A DNA stretch of 64,000 bases, from the NCBI GenBank assembly GCA_013398275.1, contig VZSE01013368.1, positions 129,942 to 193,941 on the forward strand. The letters run 5' to 3'. The stretch comes from Promerops cafer (lineage: Eukaryota; Chordata; Aves; Passeriformes; Nectariniidae). Positions 1 through 12,700 of the stretch are shown here, piece after piece. A model generated the notes under the pieces. That model was not told the origin of the DNA, did no database searches, and saw only the letters and a program-made list of their open reading frames with translations. Made by a program: the position numbers and the translations under genes. Within the stretch, counting starts at the first letter, position 1. Each line of letters begins with the position of its first letter.

Positions 1-1266
1 TGAGAGCTGACCTTCTTTAGCAAATGGGTCTGGTTTCACCATAATGCCTGGACATGGTGTCCCCATAATCCATCCACTAGGCAACCTGTCCCACCCGGAT
101 GCCTGAAGGGATGAGGTGTGAGGCTGTGCATAGTGATGGCCAATACACTTTCTGACATTAAGGCATGATTTTCCTGGTACCTTGCTTATATTGCTCCACA
201 TCCAGCAAAAGCCAAGTTGGCTTGTCTGAAGCCTTTTAATTTCACCATCCATGATGGCATTTACCCTCTTTGGAAGCTAGGACTCTATTTTCTCTCTTCT
301 GTTCCAATGTTGTCAGGAGTAGCCATAGATTGCAACACAGATTGCTCACTGTGTTTTAGTCACTCACAGTGATGCCTTAAGTTTTTGCTTTCATATTTTT
401 CAGGTTCTGTACTGCCTTGGTGTGTAACTCTGAATTTCATATTAAGTGTAAGTTCTCTTCACAGTTTAGTTAGACAAAACAATCCTTTTCCAGCCCGAGA
501 ACCAAGGACACCGTTACAGCCTCAGGTCCAAAAAGCATAAAAAACAGGGAATTGGAGAGAACAAACCAGGAGGATGGGACTTCATTGGACAATTGACCCC
601 AATATGTAAATGGACCAAAACTTATAAAAGTGTGAAAACTCGTGACCAGGAGTCCATCTTGGGCAGAGCCCCAGCCAGGCTCTTGTACTGCCCAAGGTGT
701 ATCCTTTGAAGGCCTTTTAATAAATACCTACTTTATTCCTTTCACTCTGTCTAGTCTCTGTTCCAGATCAGCCTCTCTAGGCATCAACAGGAACTGGCAG
801 ACCTGCCCTTGGAGGGATTATCCTTATTTTGGACTATGTTCCCTTTGCCTACAGCCTGCCATTCTTGCTGCCCATGGAAATCGAGGGAATTTCTGAACAA
901 ATCAGCAACTGTGTTTGCCACCATGGAATGTCAAGAAAGTGACTATGTATTTAACTGGCCCCTGCTTAAACAAAGACATACTGGATTAAATTTTCTGCTA
1001 ATAAATTTCTGATTAAGGCTAATCCTATTAGGGAACACGCAATTAGAAAGTTCTGAATTTACTTAAATCTACACCTTCATACTTTTTCTTGGCTGACTCA
1101 TACAACACTTTCCAAATGCCTTCTAACAGATATCACTTAGGGTTAAACTGAAATTTCCATTGTAAGGTGGAGATCCAGATATCTATGTTATTAAGGAATT
1201 AGGCACTTAAATTGCATATTAATTTCTTCCTAAAGATATTTATTTAGGTAATACCTAGCAATTCAG
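1..1266. repeat. Copy 1 of near-identical 1.27 kb direct duplication
   Basis: Bases 1-1266 recur at 2051-3320. I saw only two differences: a 4-bp insertion (TAGT) in copy 2 near 2500, and an A/G change at 650 versus 2704. The copy ends exactly at the N-run. Near-identity around a gap is typical of a collapsed or haplotype-duplicated contig end; a real, very recent duplication is the alternative. Confidence 0.95.
481..800 (+). mobile_element. Putative LTR segment (copy 1), boundaries approximate
   Basis: A CCAAT-like attgg, a TATA box TATAAAAG at 623-630 and a poly(A) signal AATAAA at 719-724 lie at U3-R spacing and are followed by a pyrimidine-rich U5-like stretch. This layout suggests a retroviral-type LTR in antisense to ATP10B. 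No intact gag, pol or env frame was recognised in the flanks, and the LTR termini and target-site duplication were not resolved. Confidence 0.45.
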
Positions 1267-1902
1267 NNNNNNNNNNNNNNNNNNNNNNNNNNNNNNNNNN
1301 NNNNNNNNNNNNNNNNNNNNNNNNNNNNNNNNNNNNNNNNNNNNNNNNNNNNNNNNNNNNNNNNNNNNNNNNNNNNNNNNNNNNNNNNNNNNNNNNNNNN
1401 NNNNNNNNNNNNNNNNNNNNNNNNNNNNNNNNNNNNNNNNNNNNNNNNNNNNNNNNNNNNNNNNNNNNNNNNNNNNNNNNNNNNNNNNNNNNNNNNNNNN
1501 NNNNNNNNNNNNNNNNNNNNNNNNNNNNNNNNNNNNNNNNNNNNNNNNNNNNNNNNNNNNNNNNNNNNNNNNNNNNNNNNNNNNNNNNNNNNNNNNNNNN
1601 NNNNNNNNNNNNNNNNNNNNNNNNNNNNNNNNNNNNNNNNNNNNNNNNNNNNNNNNNNNNNNNNNNNNNNNNNNNNNNNNNNNNNNNNNNNNNNNNNNNN
1701 NNNNNNNNNNNNNNNNNNNNNNNNNNNNNNNNNNNNNNNNNNNNNNNNNNNNNNNNNNNNNNNNNNNNNNNNNNNNNNNNNNNNNNNNNNNNNNNNNNNN
1801 NNNNNNNNNNNNNNNNNNNNNNNNNNNNNNNNNNNNNNNNNNNNNNNNNNNNNNNNNNNNNNNNNNNNNNNNNNNNNNNNNNNNNNNNNNNNNNNNNNNN
1901 NN
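1267..1902. other. Assembly gap (N-run)
   Basis: 636 unresolved bases. It separates the first copy of the duplication from a unique piece (1903-2050) and the second copy. Long X-only open frames across it are artefacts. Confidence 0.99.
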
Positions 1903-2050
1903 GCAAAAAAAGGAGCAGGGAAAAGGCAGCACCTTGCTCTGAAGCACCTCAGGGGCTTTCCAGGTCTCTGTGGGAAGTAAGAGGTCACCAGCAAGAAAAC
2001 CCAAAAAGGGCATCAAAATTGCCTTTTGGACCTTTTTTGTTTAGAAATGG
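1903..2050. other. Unique sequence between gap and copy 2
   Basis: 148 bases with no counterpart in copy 1; presumably the matching stretch lies left of the window. A minus-strand open frame (1985-2302) runs from here into copy 2. I recognise no domain in it and do not call it a gene. Confidence 0.6.
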
Positions 2051-3320
2051 TGAGAGCTGACCTTCTTTAGCAAATGGGTCTGGTTTCACCATAATGCCTG
2101 GACATGGTGTCCCCATAATCCATCCACTAGGCAACCTGTCCCACCCGGATGCCTGAAGGGATGAGGTGTGAGGCTGTGCATAGTGATGGCCAATACACTT
2201 TCTGACATTAAGGCATGATTTTCCTGGTACCTTGCTTATATTGCTCCACATCCAGCAAAAGCCAAGTTGGCTTGTCTGAAGCCTTTTAATTTCACCATCC
2301 ATGATGGCATTTACCCTCTTTGGAAGCTAGGACTCTATTTTCTCTCTTCTGTTCCAATGTTGTCAGGAGTAGCCATAGATTGCAACACAGATTGCTCACT
2401 GTGTTTTAGTCACTCACAGTGATGCCTTAAGTTTTTGCTTTCATATTTTTCAGGTTCTGTACTGCCTTGGTGTGTAACTCTGAATTTCATATTAAGTGTT
2501 AGTAAGTTCTCTTCACAGTTTAGTTAGACAAAACAATCCTTTTCCAGCCCGAGAACCAAGGACACCGTTACAGCCTCAGGTCCAAAAAGCATAAAAAACA
2601 GGGAATTGGAGAGAACAAACCAGGAGGATGGGACTTCATTGGACAATTGACCCCAATATGTAAATGGACCAAAACTTATAAAAGTGTGAAAACTCGTGAC
2701 CAGGGGTCCATCTTGGGCAGAGCCCCAGCCAGGCTCTTGTACTGCCCAAGGTGTATCCTTTGAAGGCCTTTTAATAAATACCTACTTTATTCCTTTCACT
2801 CTGTCTAGTCTCTGTTCCAGATCAGCCTCTCTAGGCATCAACAGGAACTGGCAGACCTGCCCTTGGAGGGATTATCCTTATTTTGGACTATGTTCCCTTT
2901 GCCTACAGCCTGCCATTCTTGCTGCCCATGGAAATCGAGGGAATTTCTGAACAAATCAGCAACTGTGTTTGCCACCATGGAATGTCAAGAAAGTGACTAT
3001 GTATTTAACTGGCCCCTGCTTAAACAAAGACATACTGGATTAAATTTTCTGCTAATAAATTTCTGATTAAGGCTAATCCTATTAGGGAACACGCAATTAG
3101 AAAGTTCTGAATTTACTTAAATCTACACCTTCATACTTTTTCTTGGCTGACTCATACAACACTTTCCAAATGCCTTCTAACAGATATCACTTAGGGTTAA
3201 ACTGAAATTTCCATTGTAAGGTGGAGATCCAGATATCTATGTTATTAAGGAATTAGGCACTTAAATTGCATATTAATTTCTTCCTAAAGATATTTATTTA
3301 GGTAATACCTAGCAATTCAG
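2051..3320. repeat. Copy 2 of near-identical 1.27 kb direct duplication
   Basis: Matches 1-1266 as described for copy 1. It continues without a break into the intron leading to exon 14, so this is the copy physically attached to the gene. Confidence 0.95.
2535..2854 (+). mobile_element. Putative LTR segment (copy 2), boundaries approximate
   Basis: Second copy of the element at 481-800, with TATAAAAG at 2677-2684 and AATAAA at 2773-2778. It is almost certainly the same insertion represented twice rather than two LTRs of one provirus, because the flanking intron sequence is duplicated too. Confidence 0.45.
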
Positions 3321-3569
3321 GTAATTTTTAAAAACAATATTTTCATTTGGAAAAATCAGTGTATTCTAATTGAAAGAAACTCTACATAGGAGTCTCTTAT
3401 TTCAATTCATCCTGTTATGTGTTGTCTACAGAGTTTCTGGCCTAATGCTATTTGGGGTATTTTGACTGTTCTTTGCTGAGTTAGGTCTAAAGCAAAGGAA
3501 TGACAAACTGCAAGACACAAAGGAAGGGTAAGGTAGCAAATTCTGTGCATTTTGTCTTTCTTTACTCAC
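3321..3569 (-). other. ATP10B: ATP10B intron 14, part nearest exon 14
   Basis: Starts with the donor GTGAGT at 3569 and continues left through the duplicated segment and off the window. No exon is recognised in 1-3569, so this intron is at least about 3.5 kb as assembled. Confidence 0.8.
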
Positions 3570-3754
3570 CTTATTTTCAGTGTTAATGGTGAAGACAGTG
3601 TCCCTTTGGTTCAGAAGTTTACAGGAGTATGCAATGTTAATTGCTGTCTCCTGTTTGTCTCCTGTCAACACCCAAATTTTTATCCCAGCTTCTCGGAGAG
3701 ACAAAATAGTGTCAGGTACTCCGTCTTGCAGGCGATCTTCAATCCCTGTTGCTC
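3570..3754 (-). CDS. ATP10B: ATP10B exon 14 (P-domain return, last exon in window)
   Basis: 185 nt, acceptor ttcacccag|GAGCAA, donor AATAAG|GTGAGT (phase 0). It encodes [40 protein letters not shown] and [27 protein letters not shown] (902-908) is the conserved P-domain loop. Exons for the DGANDV hinge and TM5-TM10 should follow to the left, beyond the duplicated segment. Confidence 0.97.
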
Positions 3755-6700
3755 CTGGGTGAACAGGAAAAGAAGAGAAATAATTTTCTTTTTCTTGGAA
3801 ATCAAGTTGCTGTTTTCTTGTTTAAAAAAAGCTCTTTGCTTTCCAATCACGCTCCCAACTTATTGAGAATTGAACCAAGGTTTTGTCCAACAAATAAACA
3901 TGCAGGCACTTGATCTGCATTTGGATTAAGGTCTGAATGTGTCAAGAATCAGGTTCTGTCTCTTCATTTTGCTTGTTGCAAGAAGAATGCATTTCATTTC
4001 TTCCTAATAATTCAGAATGACAATGTGCTGGCAGAGGAATCACACCATATGCATTTTAAAAATACTGCATTAATTCCCATCAAAGAAAACAGAAAAGATG
4101 AACTTTGACTGTTTAAATGGATGCTGTCCCTGTTGTCAAGTCAGATGCTTCAGCCAGCAAAGGCAGAAGAAACAGTACAGTACATTTTCTTTTTGAACAT
4201 GCACAAACTTAGAAGCAGATGCCAACATTCATCCTGATGATGTTGGGAAATCACCATCTGAATGTTACAGTACTTCTTATCCCTTCCTCTGGAGGTCAGT
4301 TTGAAGATGCTATAACTGTGGTACATTAAAGACAGATATTCATTTAGGCTAAGGGAACACTTTTTGCAAATTAAAGTGTGAAAGCACATAAAGCCTTAGT
4401 AATTGGCAAAGGTAACAGATTCTGACAAGATCTACATTACCTCTTATATGGTCTGCTTATGGCATTTACCATTATTACTCTAATTTTTTAAATCACTGCA
4501 GAGATTATGAGAAGCCATAATGCAAGCTATTGCTTGCAATCGCAGAAATTCAATGAAGAATGGGCACAAATTGTAGTCAGAGAAAAATGAGACTGAGACA
4601 ACTCCAAAAATCAAAGTCGTAAAGAACAAAATGTTTGGAAACAAAATAGAACAGAAAGCATTGAAGTGCTCCATAATTTAACAGAATGATGTTGTTAGAC
4701 ATGACGGTGATGAATGATGCAGAAATGTCAATCAATATAAGTTTGAATACTAAAATCTTTTTACAAAATGCACAGTGCAAGCACAACAATGCAACAACAG
4801 CAGGAACTCAGCAGCAGAACGCCTACATGTTTAAGTGACTGGATTTAATAATACAGTTCAATTACCAAAATTTCCTCAGAATTCGTGCTCAAAACTGAAA
4901 TTAATTTATAGAATTGTATAGGTTTATTTAAGGATATGGACACACAATTGAATTGTGGGAACTTCATTATCTACTGTGTCAGCTGAGGCACAGTAACCAC
5001 TGATGTGCATGTTCTGTTGTTATGAAACAATAGTTTTAGTACACTTTTTTGAAGTTACTGCTGCCCAAAATGCATGAGAACTTGTATAGACACTGTCACT
5101 GGGTTTTATCTCCCTAGCCTGGAGATTTCCAAACCCCAGAGGAAGTCTTTTAGATATAAATTAGTATAAGCTGTTGTCTGTCTTACTGCCAAGACTATCA
5201 CGGGAGAGCAAGTGATACTTCACGCAATGACAATTATTATTTTTAGCTACCCAGCAGGGTGAGTTTGGTCTCCAGATGCTGTGCTGTCTCTATTAACAGC
5301 TCCTCTCTGTTGTCAATCGCAGCTTCTGCCTCCCGACGAAAATTGGCCCATTTTTGAAAGTCATCTTCATTCAAGACCTGCGTAACACAATTTAAACAGC
5401 GTTTATTTGAAATTTAAATAGGAGAGGAATGCCAACATTCTGGATCAGAGAGACTTAACTCCTATCCAAACTGCTGAAGTACTGTGTCATCTTTAAAATA
5501 ACACAGACTTTTCCAAGAGAAAACTGCAAGAACAAGTAGTTTGTACAAAAGACCTACAGCTGAGACTCAAAAACATGACGTAGAAAAACTCTTGCTCACA
5601 CAACTCTTGCTTAGCTGAGAGCACACAGTTTCTGAGGGCTGATCTACATTTCTCCAGAGCTTGAATATGGTCTATTGACCACATTGACAACTTCTGCATG
5701 AAAGTATGACTCCAAGATACACTAACTTAGGCTGAGAGCAAGATTTTTGAAAGCTGAATGCCAAGCAAAAGAGAAGAAGGTTGGCTGCTCTGTAGACTCT
5801 TTGTTTCTTGCTTGGAAGCACTGTAGAGTAGGTCAGCTGGAGTTACTATATGAGAAACAGAAATAAATATTTTGAGACTGACTAAAAATCCATCATTTGG
5901 TCACATTGAGGATAAAGAGGAAAAAAAGACTCCAGACAAGGCAAATAGAGGGACAAAAAGATGGGCTATAGCTTGCTGGTTGTCTGAAGCAGAATTGTAA
6001 TCACCATATTTTTCTAGCAATTCTATTGACATGTACAGAACCTGGTGCTCTCCCACCTTCTTAGCTATGCACAGAGTTCGCAGTCCATCACGGGCATAGT
6101 AGTCCAGATGCTTCTGTGTTCTTTCTTTTATTCTTTTCAGTCTCTTGTCTGTGCTAATGTCACCTGTGAAACACAAGAAAAAGATTCTGTATTTTAAGCA
6201 CAGATAATTTTTTATCTAATGGCCTAAGATTAAAAAAGAGTGGGCATTGGAGAAAAGTGGATTCCATTATAATACCAAGTTCTTTAAAAGCTTAAAAGTA
6301 TTGGCTGTGCAGAAGCTGAAATCTTGCTAAAAATTCTTGTTCCCTTTAAGATAATATTATTGTGTTTTTGTTTATTAATATTATAACATTCTTGCTGACA
6401 ACCTGAAAAACAATGGTCAGGCCCTTATGACAGTATTATTGCAGAGTACACAATTCACATGTGTTAGTATTATCAGTGAATTTTAATTATCCCATTCCAT
6501 ATTCTAGGCACTTCTGAGGTTAAATAAATATCTCAGTTCTGATCTGCAAGGATAACACTAGACAAAGCTAATTCTTTTTTTATAGTCCTAATACCTAGAT
6601 ATAACATTTCATGCAGAAAAAACTACTGCAAACTTCTTTGCTAGGAGACACGACAGAAATAGCTCCCTGGCTAATTACCTTTGGAGGAGTCGTCCAGCAG

Positions 6701-9700
6701 GTCCATTATTACAGAGTCAGCGCCTTTTGTGTAGACAACGATCTCCTTGGTTAGAGGGTGTCTCACCACCACAGACATCCTTTTCCTGACTGAGTCAAAT
6801 CCCAAAGTGTGGAGGATGTCAAAGGTCAGGAGCGTGCCCTGTGGCAGCTGCACGGTGACCTGTTCGGGGGTCCGGGACACGAGGACGAAGCTGTAGGCCT
6901 GGGCAGCATAGACAAGAGCTGCCTCATCTGGGCTCTCAGCCTCGTAACAGAAGTCTGTTGGCAGAGAACTGTTGGTCGCAGACCTAAAAACTTCATCCAA
7001 GGAAGCAGTGCCAATATCTGTGCTGCCCTTGTCCTGGAGTTGCTGGCCTCTACTGCTGGCAGAGCAGTCGTTTTCATTGTCACAACCCTCCAGCGCAGCA
7101 AGAGGCTCCTCGGTGTTCTTTGCACTAAAGCTGGCACCAAGCTGAGAACTAGACTGAGATGATGAAAAAGATTGACTAAGGCTTGCTAATTTTAGCCTTT
7201 GAAATATCTGGTGAATCTTCTCCAGGGTGATTCCTGAAGGTTTTATTGGTGGTGGGATTGTGACCTAGAAATATGAGAAAAACGAAGGTTAAAAATAAAT
7301 AAATGTGAACTTAAGAGCCTTCTCAAAACCTCTCGACTTTTCTGCATCTACATGACAATAATAATAACTGCAACTTCCCCTGTTCCCCTCTCCTGCCATT
7401 TAACTGTGGTGGAAGGATTCAATAGAGAAGTCATATGTGAGATGGCATGCAAATTTGATGGTGATTTGTATCTCTGCCTCTGAAGCAAGGATGTAATGAA
7501 GCCCTTGTAGTTCTGTCAATTGCCTGGCAGGTCAGAGAAAACCCAGTGTGTTCAACAAACTTCTTACAGCATAAATAATACAAAATCTAAAATAAAAAGT
7601 GCAGATCCTGTGGTAGCCTTAGCTATTCATCAAACATAAGAAGACAAGCTAGGAAGGGATACACAGGCATGGAAGCAGTAGACATTACAGAAAATGTAAA
7701 GGAACTAGAGGACAACTCTCAAACAAACCATTTTTCACCACTTCAGTTTTCACTGGACACTACTCTATGTTGTTAAATGGAAGCATGATCCATTTTCCTC
7801 ATATATTTAAAGTTAGATTACCCTTTGTCTTGGCTCAGTAGCTGTGGAGACCAGAACTGTATTGCAAATGGCAAGAGCAAGAAAAAAGTCAGTAAAGGAT
7901 GTGGAAGTCTTCGTGTGTATAAAAGAAGGAAAACTTTCAGTCTGGAGGGCAGCTTCTCGCACTCGCCTCAGCAGCCTGCTATCGGGAGTCACGTCCTTTT
8001 CCTGGAAGAGAAATTACTTAGTGAGGATTATTTTCATTTGCCCTTGTCCTCAAGGAATAACTGGCAACTTCATAGACTTCTTGAATTTAGACCTAGAAAA
8101 TGCCTTAGCAATTTTGTTAGTGAAAATGCTGATATTAAATGGCTAGTGCCATTCAGTTTTAAGGTTTCCTCATTAACTTGATAGCATTTCTTCTACCTGA
8201 TGGCACGAAAACCTGATGACCATGGGACAATGAAAATCTTCTTTAAATGTTTCTAATAGCAAGGCACTACTTATTGGAACTATTAAATCTAGAAGGAAAT
8301 GTACTGTCACTCTCTTAATTCATAAGAACACCTAAAGGTAGAAAGAGGAAATGTTAATTTTCTAACATGTTCCATTGTTGAAAGATGGATATTTCTTACT
8401 AACTTCTCTCTGCTGACATACACGGAGGTCTACAAACACACTCTGTATACCAGGAGTACTTAGGATGCTGCAGATTTGTAGCAGAGTAAAAATGCATCAG
8501 ATGAGGTGACGTAAGTTCCAAAGGGCAGGAACCATAGAGACACCGAAAAATTTATTATTCCCATTTTATTAACAGGGAATTGGCTCAGGTGGCAAAGGAT
8601 GCTACTATGTCTCATTTAAAGGTCATACAGGGCAGGCTCTGTGCAATATCTAAATGTCTCTATTTTCACATCTTCACAATTGTCATAGGGCATTAAAACA
8701 ATTTATCCGGATACAGTGACACCTATGAGCAGCTAAGGCTGGTTATTTCCACAACAGCAGCTTAATCTTCTTCTACGAAAGAGGCATTTGATACTAGCTC
8801 CTCAGATATTGCTTTACAGTGAATTTAAAAAATGCTTATTCATAGAAGAAAAAGAAAAGGCCTGGCAGAAAAAAATGTAATTAGAAAATATAGTAGAAAG
8901 AAATTTCTTTATCATCCTTCAATAGTCATGAGTTATAAGAAGTTCTCAGAAGTCATGGCTCATGAATTCTCTAGAATCCACAGAGATGTTCTCAGCAACT
9001 CATGAGGTTTGGGCTGGAAAATACTAGGATAACAACTTACAGAACTCCTATATTCCAAGAACAGTAGGAGGTCTGAGTGGTAGTTACTCCATGACAGCAG
9101 AATAGAATGAGGTAAGTAGGATCTTACAACAACTGCAGCAAATAAAGTTCTGAGAATTCTGCTTATTAGACTTTTTTTTTTTTTTTTTTAAATCAAGATT
9201 TGGATGGGTTTTCCAGGCCTTTAATTTTAATTGGAATTCTAATTTTGAAAGCGTATGACCTTTTTTAGTGTTCACAAAAGCTTTGTCTGAAATGTCTGTT
9301 AAAAAACTCTCAAGAAGAGCAGAACAGTCTGACTTTAATCAGGCTGTGTGTGAATTTGGGAAGTTCAGACCTACATTGCAACAGATTCTGCTCCCCCCTG
9401 ACTGCAGCCTGCATGCGCCAATCGACGACTCGGATTCTCTGTCTCCCCCTTCCCTCTCCCAGCTCCAGCAAGGCTTGGATTTCTCCTCTCTGCCTGTTGG
9501 CTTTCCATCACAAAACACAAGAGAAGGGATGACTCAGTGGTGCTGGCTCAGCTGGTACTCACAATGGGGCTGCTGAAGGCCACCTGGGACTGGCTGCTGT
9601 CGCGCCGGCCGACTGACCTGCTCCGTGTGTGCCCCGGAGAGCGCGCCCGGTCGCTCTGGCACCTCCTCAAGGGTCTCATGGTGCTGTGCTTGTAAGTGGC

Positions 9701-12700
9701 TGGTCTCTCAAGATTCATGGGAGGAAGAGTGAAATGCTGAAGTTTTGTAAAATCCTCGTCTAAATCCAACTCTTTCTGTGTTTTCAGTCGCCTGTCTGTA
9801 AAAGAAAAGTGAAACTTTACCTCCGATTACTTCTGATTCTTTTTTTTTCATTGTTTGGGAGGAATTCCTTGATCAGTTAAAAAACCTGAAACAAACTAAA
9901 CCAAAGCCAAAATGTTTCAAAAGCCATCACCAGAAAAATTTCACTGTCCACAGCAGTTTCTGGCAATTGCCACTGTTACTATTGCAAGAAAATATGCAAG
10001 AAGAAAAAAATGTGTTTTCAGTGATCAGTCACTTTTATGGGCTTCTCTTAATGTTTTGTCTCTTCAGCTGCTTTTTGCAATTGGAACAGGGGAGTGAAAT
10101 ATGGTAATTCACAAATTTGCTAATGTTTTCAGTCACAGAACACAAACATCTTTTTGGCAGCTGCTTGCCAGCTTAACAGGATCCTTTCCACTACACAGAG
10201 CACGAAAGTAATGACGAAGAAGGGGCCTGAGTCAACACTGTGAATTCAGAGCACCGAGTGCCAGGATCCTTCAGATCTGGCCTGCAGCCAGCCAGGATCC
10301 ACTCCAGGAAAAGAGTACCTGTATTTTTCATATCACACAGAAGTGTATGTTTACATATTAAACAGAAATAATTACTTTTGGACCCACTGGGTTTAAGTAT
10401 TAACTAATATCAATTTGGGAGCTTATAAAAGGTTGTCTGGTGTTCATTTAGAAATGAAAGAGAAAATGTTCTCTTTGTGTGCTCTTTGAATGCAGGGCAA
10501 ATCCTGGAGGTGCCTGCAGAGGGGTCTGGAAAACCTTTCCCATCTGACTTCTGAATCATTTTAAACACCTTCACTTTTGTGAATCTCTGTAACAGCAGTC
10601 CCTGACAAAAAAGTGACTATTCCACAGAGCTCTACATTCAGAGGGCTCAGTATGTTTAGGTATTAATATTTAAATTAACAACATTTAATTGCTCAGACAA
10701 AAAAAGCAAGTACAAAAAAAGCAAGAGCAAAAAAGTGTGTCTCACCATTTTCCTGATGGGAAAACTCAATTCCATCAACAGTACAGCGTCGGAACACCAT
10801 TTTGTTTTCTGTTAGTGTCCCAGTTTTGTCTGAGAAGATATACTGGATTTGTCCGAGGTCTTCAGTAATAGCAAGGGCACGGCACTGGATGGGCAAATCT
10901 GCTTCTTCATCATACAGGTCAATGTCATTGTGAATTAAGAAGACCTGGCCCAGTTTGACCAACTCAATTGATACATAAAGAGATATGGGGATTAAAATCT
11001 GAAAGAGAGTTTAAATCCTCAGTGAGGGGTGACATAAATATCGCTGCTTTCTACCAGCAATGTCCTGGCACAGGTATACAATTGATTCCCAAAGAAACAG
11101 TTCCTCCTAGAGACATATTTTGGGACTGATGAATTCAGGGGCTGAAAAAAAATCCTGCACACAATAGCAAAGGAGAAACAGGGGTAAGTGGCAAACATAA
11201 GACTAAATTCCTAGAGTACTAAATTCAAAGGTGGGTCTTTCAGAGGACGCCCCTCCAAAGCACATTTTCTGGACATAGGATCATGCTTGCTCTAACCCTT
11301 CTGAAACTCTGAAAGGATGGACTAGCACAGACTAACTCCTAGTGCAGAAAAGTTTCACAAACCATTACTTTGCACACATCACTTCCACCCACAAGCTTCC
11401 TTGCCCTGAAATAATAATGAATTCTTAAGATGTACAAATATTCTGTTTCAGTAATGAAGAATAATCCCCCAGGAATCTCTGAGCAGCTCTGAAAATTATA
11501 TTCAGATTTTGTTCATATAAAAGAAATTCTGTCCACTTAAATCTCAGTGCTGACATCAAGAAATCTGAAAAGTAAATGCAATTTTTTTCCTCACCCAATA
11601 AAATATTCTTTCCCAATTAGGCTTAATCACATTCAGATATACAAGTATCCTACTTCCAATTTAGCTTCATTCCTAGACCAGATGAACCATACCTAGTTAT
11701 TATTCCCCACTGGCAAATTGGCAATTTTTGTTTCACTGTTTTTAAGTGGCCTTCTTATTTTGGAATTCTGGATATAGGCAGAAGAAAAGAGCTGACATTT
11801 GGATGTAAATATCTTCCTTATTGCATCTGCTAGATATTCTGAGTTAAAGATATTATATATGTGTTTGTATCTATATCCTTGTGGGGTTTCAATAGCAAGA
11901 AAAAAATCTGCAGTTAGAAAGAAAAAAAAAAGAAAAAAGAAACATTATTTCACACTTGGATGATTTGAAACACTCCTAGCAATATTTTCAAATAGGATTA
12001 AGAAGGCATTGCACAGCTATTAATTGATATTAATTGTTCATTAGTGATTATACTCAATTTTGAGTAGCTTCTTCCTTGGAGGTAACAGAGAGGGTTTTGT
12101 GTTTTACCTGCAGCAGGATTATCATTGTCAGGAACATGTAGAAACCAGCGAGGACTGGAGACACAAAATTGCCTTTCCCATCTGGGACGTCATAAGGTGG
12201 ATGCTCCCAGAAGTTTCCTGTCCAAATGCCATGCCCTGTAGGAATGAGACACAAGGCTGAACTTGGCTGAGCAGTGAAGTGAGTGACAAAGCTTCTGAAA
12301 TGTGCAGATATGGACTGCTCTGCTAATAAAACAGAGGGAGCCTTTCCCAAACAACGCTCCCCAAACGATGCTGCAAGTCTTTTGGAGAATTCCTTTGGCC
12401 TTCCTGCAAGGCACCTGCAGAGCTCTGTGGCACATGCACATAACTGATATGCTAGTGAGAAATAAGTATTCAGGGATATTTTCATTCACCTCTGCTTCAT
12501 CAGGTGTTTCCCATGGCTCTCAGCTCTGCACAGATCTTTTCTCATTCTGCATTTCCCCGCTGGACGACTCCATCTCTATCACCTATCCATAAAAATCCTC
12601 AGTTCTTAAGACTCTCTTTCCTCTCACAGAAATAAACCTCAGAACCTTTGTATACAGACAAACGAAAATATTTCTTATTCTCCCTGACCATTCTTAATTT

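Noticed and set aside
1244..2016. Long minus-strand open frames made mostly of X
   Set aside because: They cross the N-gap; there is no sequence to support them.
1985..2302. 105-residue minus-strand open frame in the duplicated segment
   Set aside because: No viral or cellular domain recognised; it begins in the unique spacer and is interrupted by the copy boundary.
6809..7162. Plus-strand open frame across exon 11
   Set aside because: It is an antisense shadow of the conserved nucleotide-binding domain exon.
9171..9190. Poly(T) runs (also about 19279-19293 and 54602-54620) as SINE or processed-pseudogene tails
   Set aside because: No element body or target-site duplication is attached; they look like simple homopolymers.
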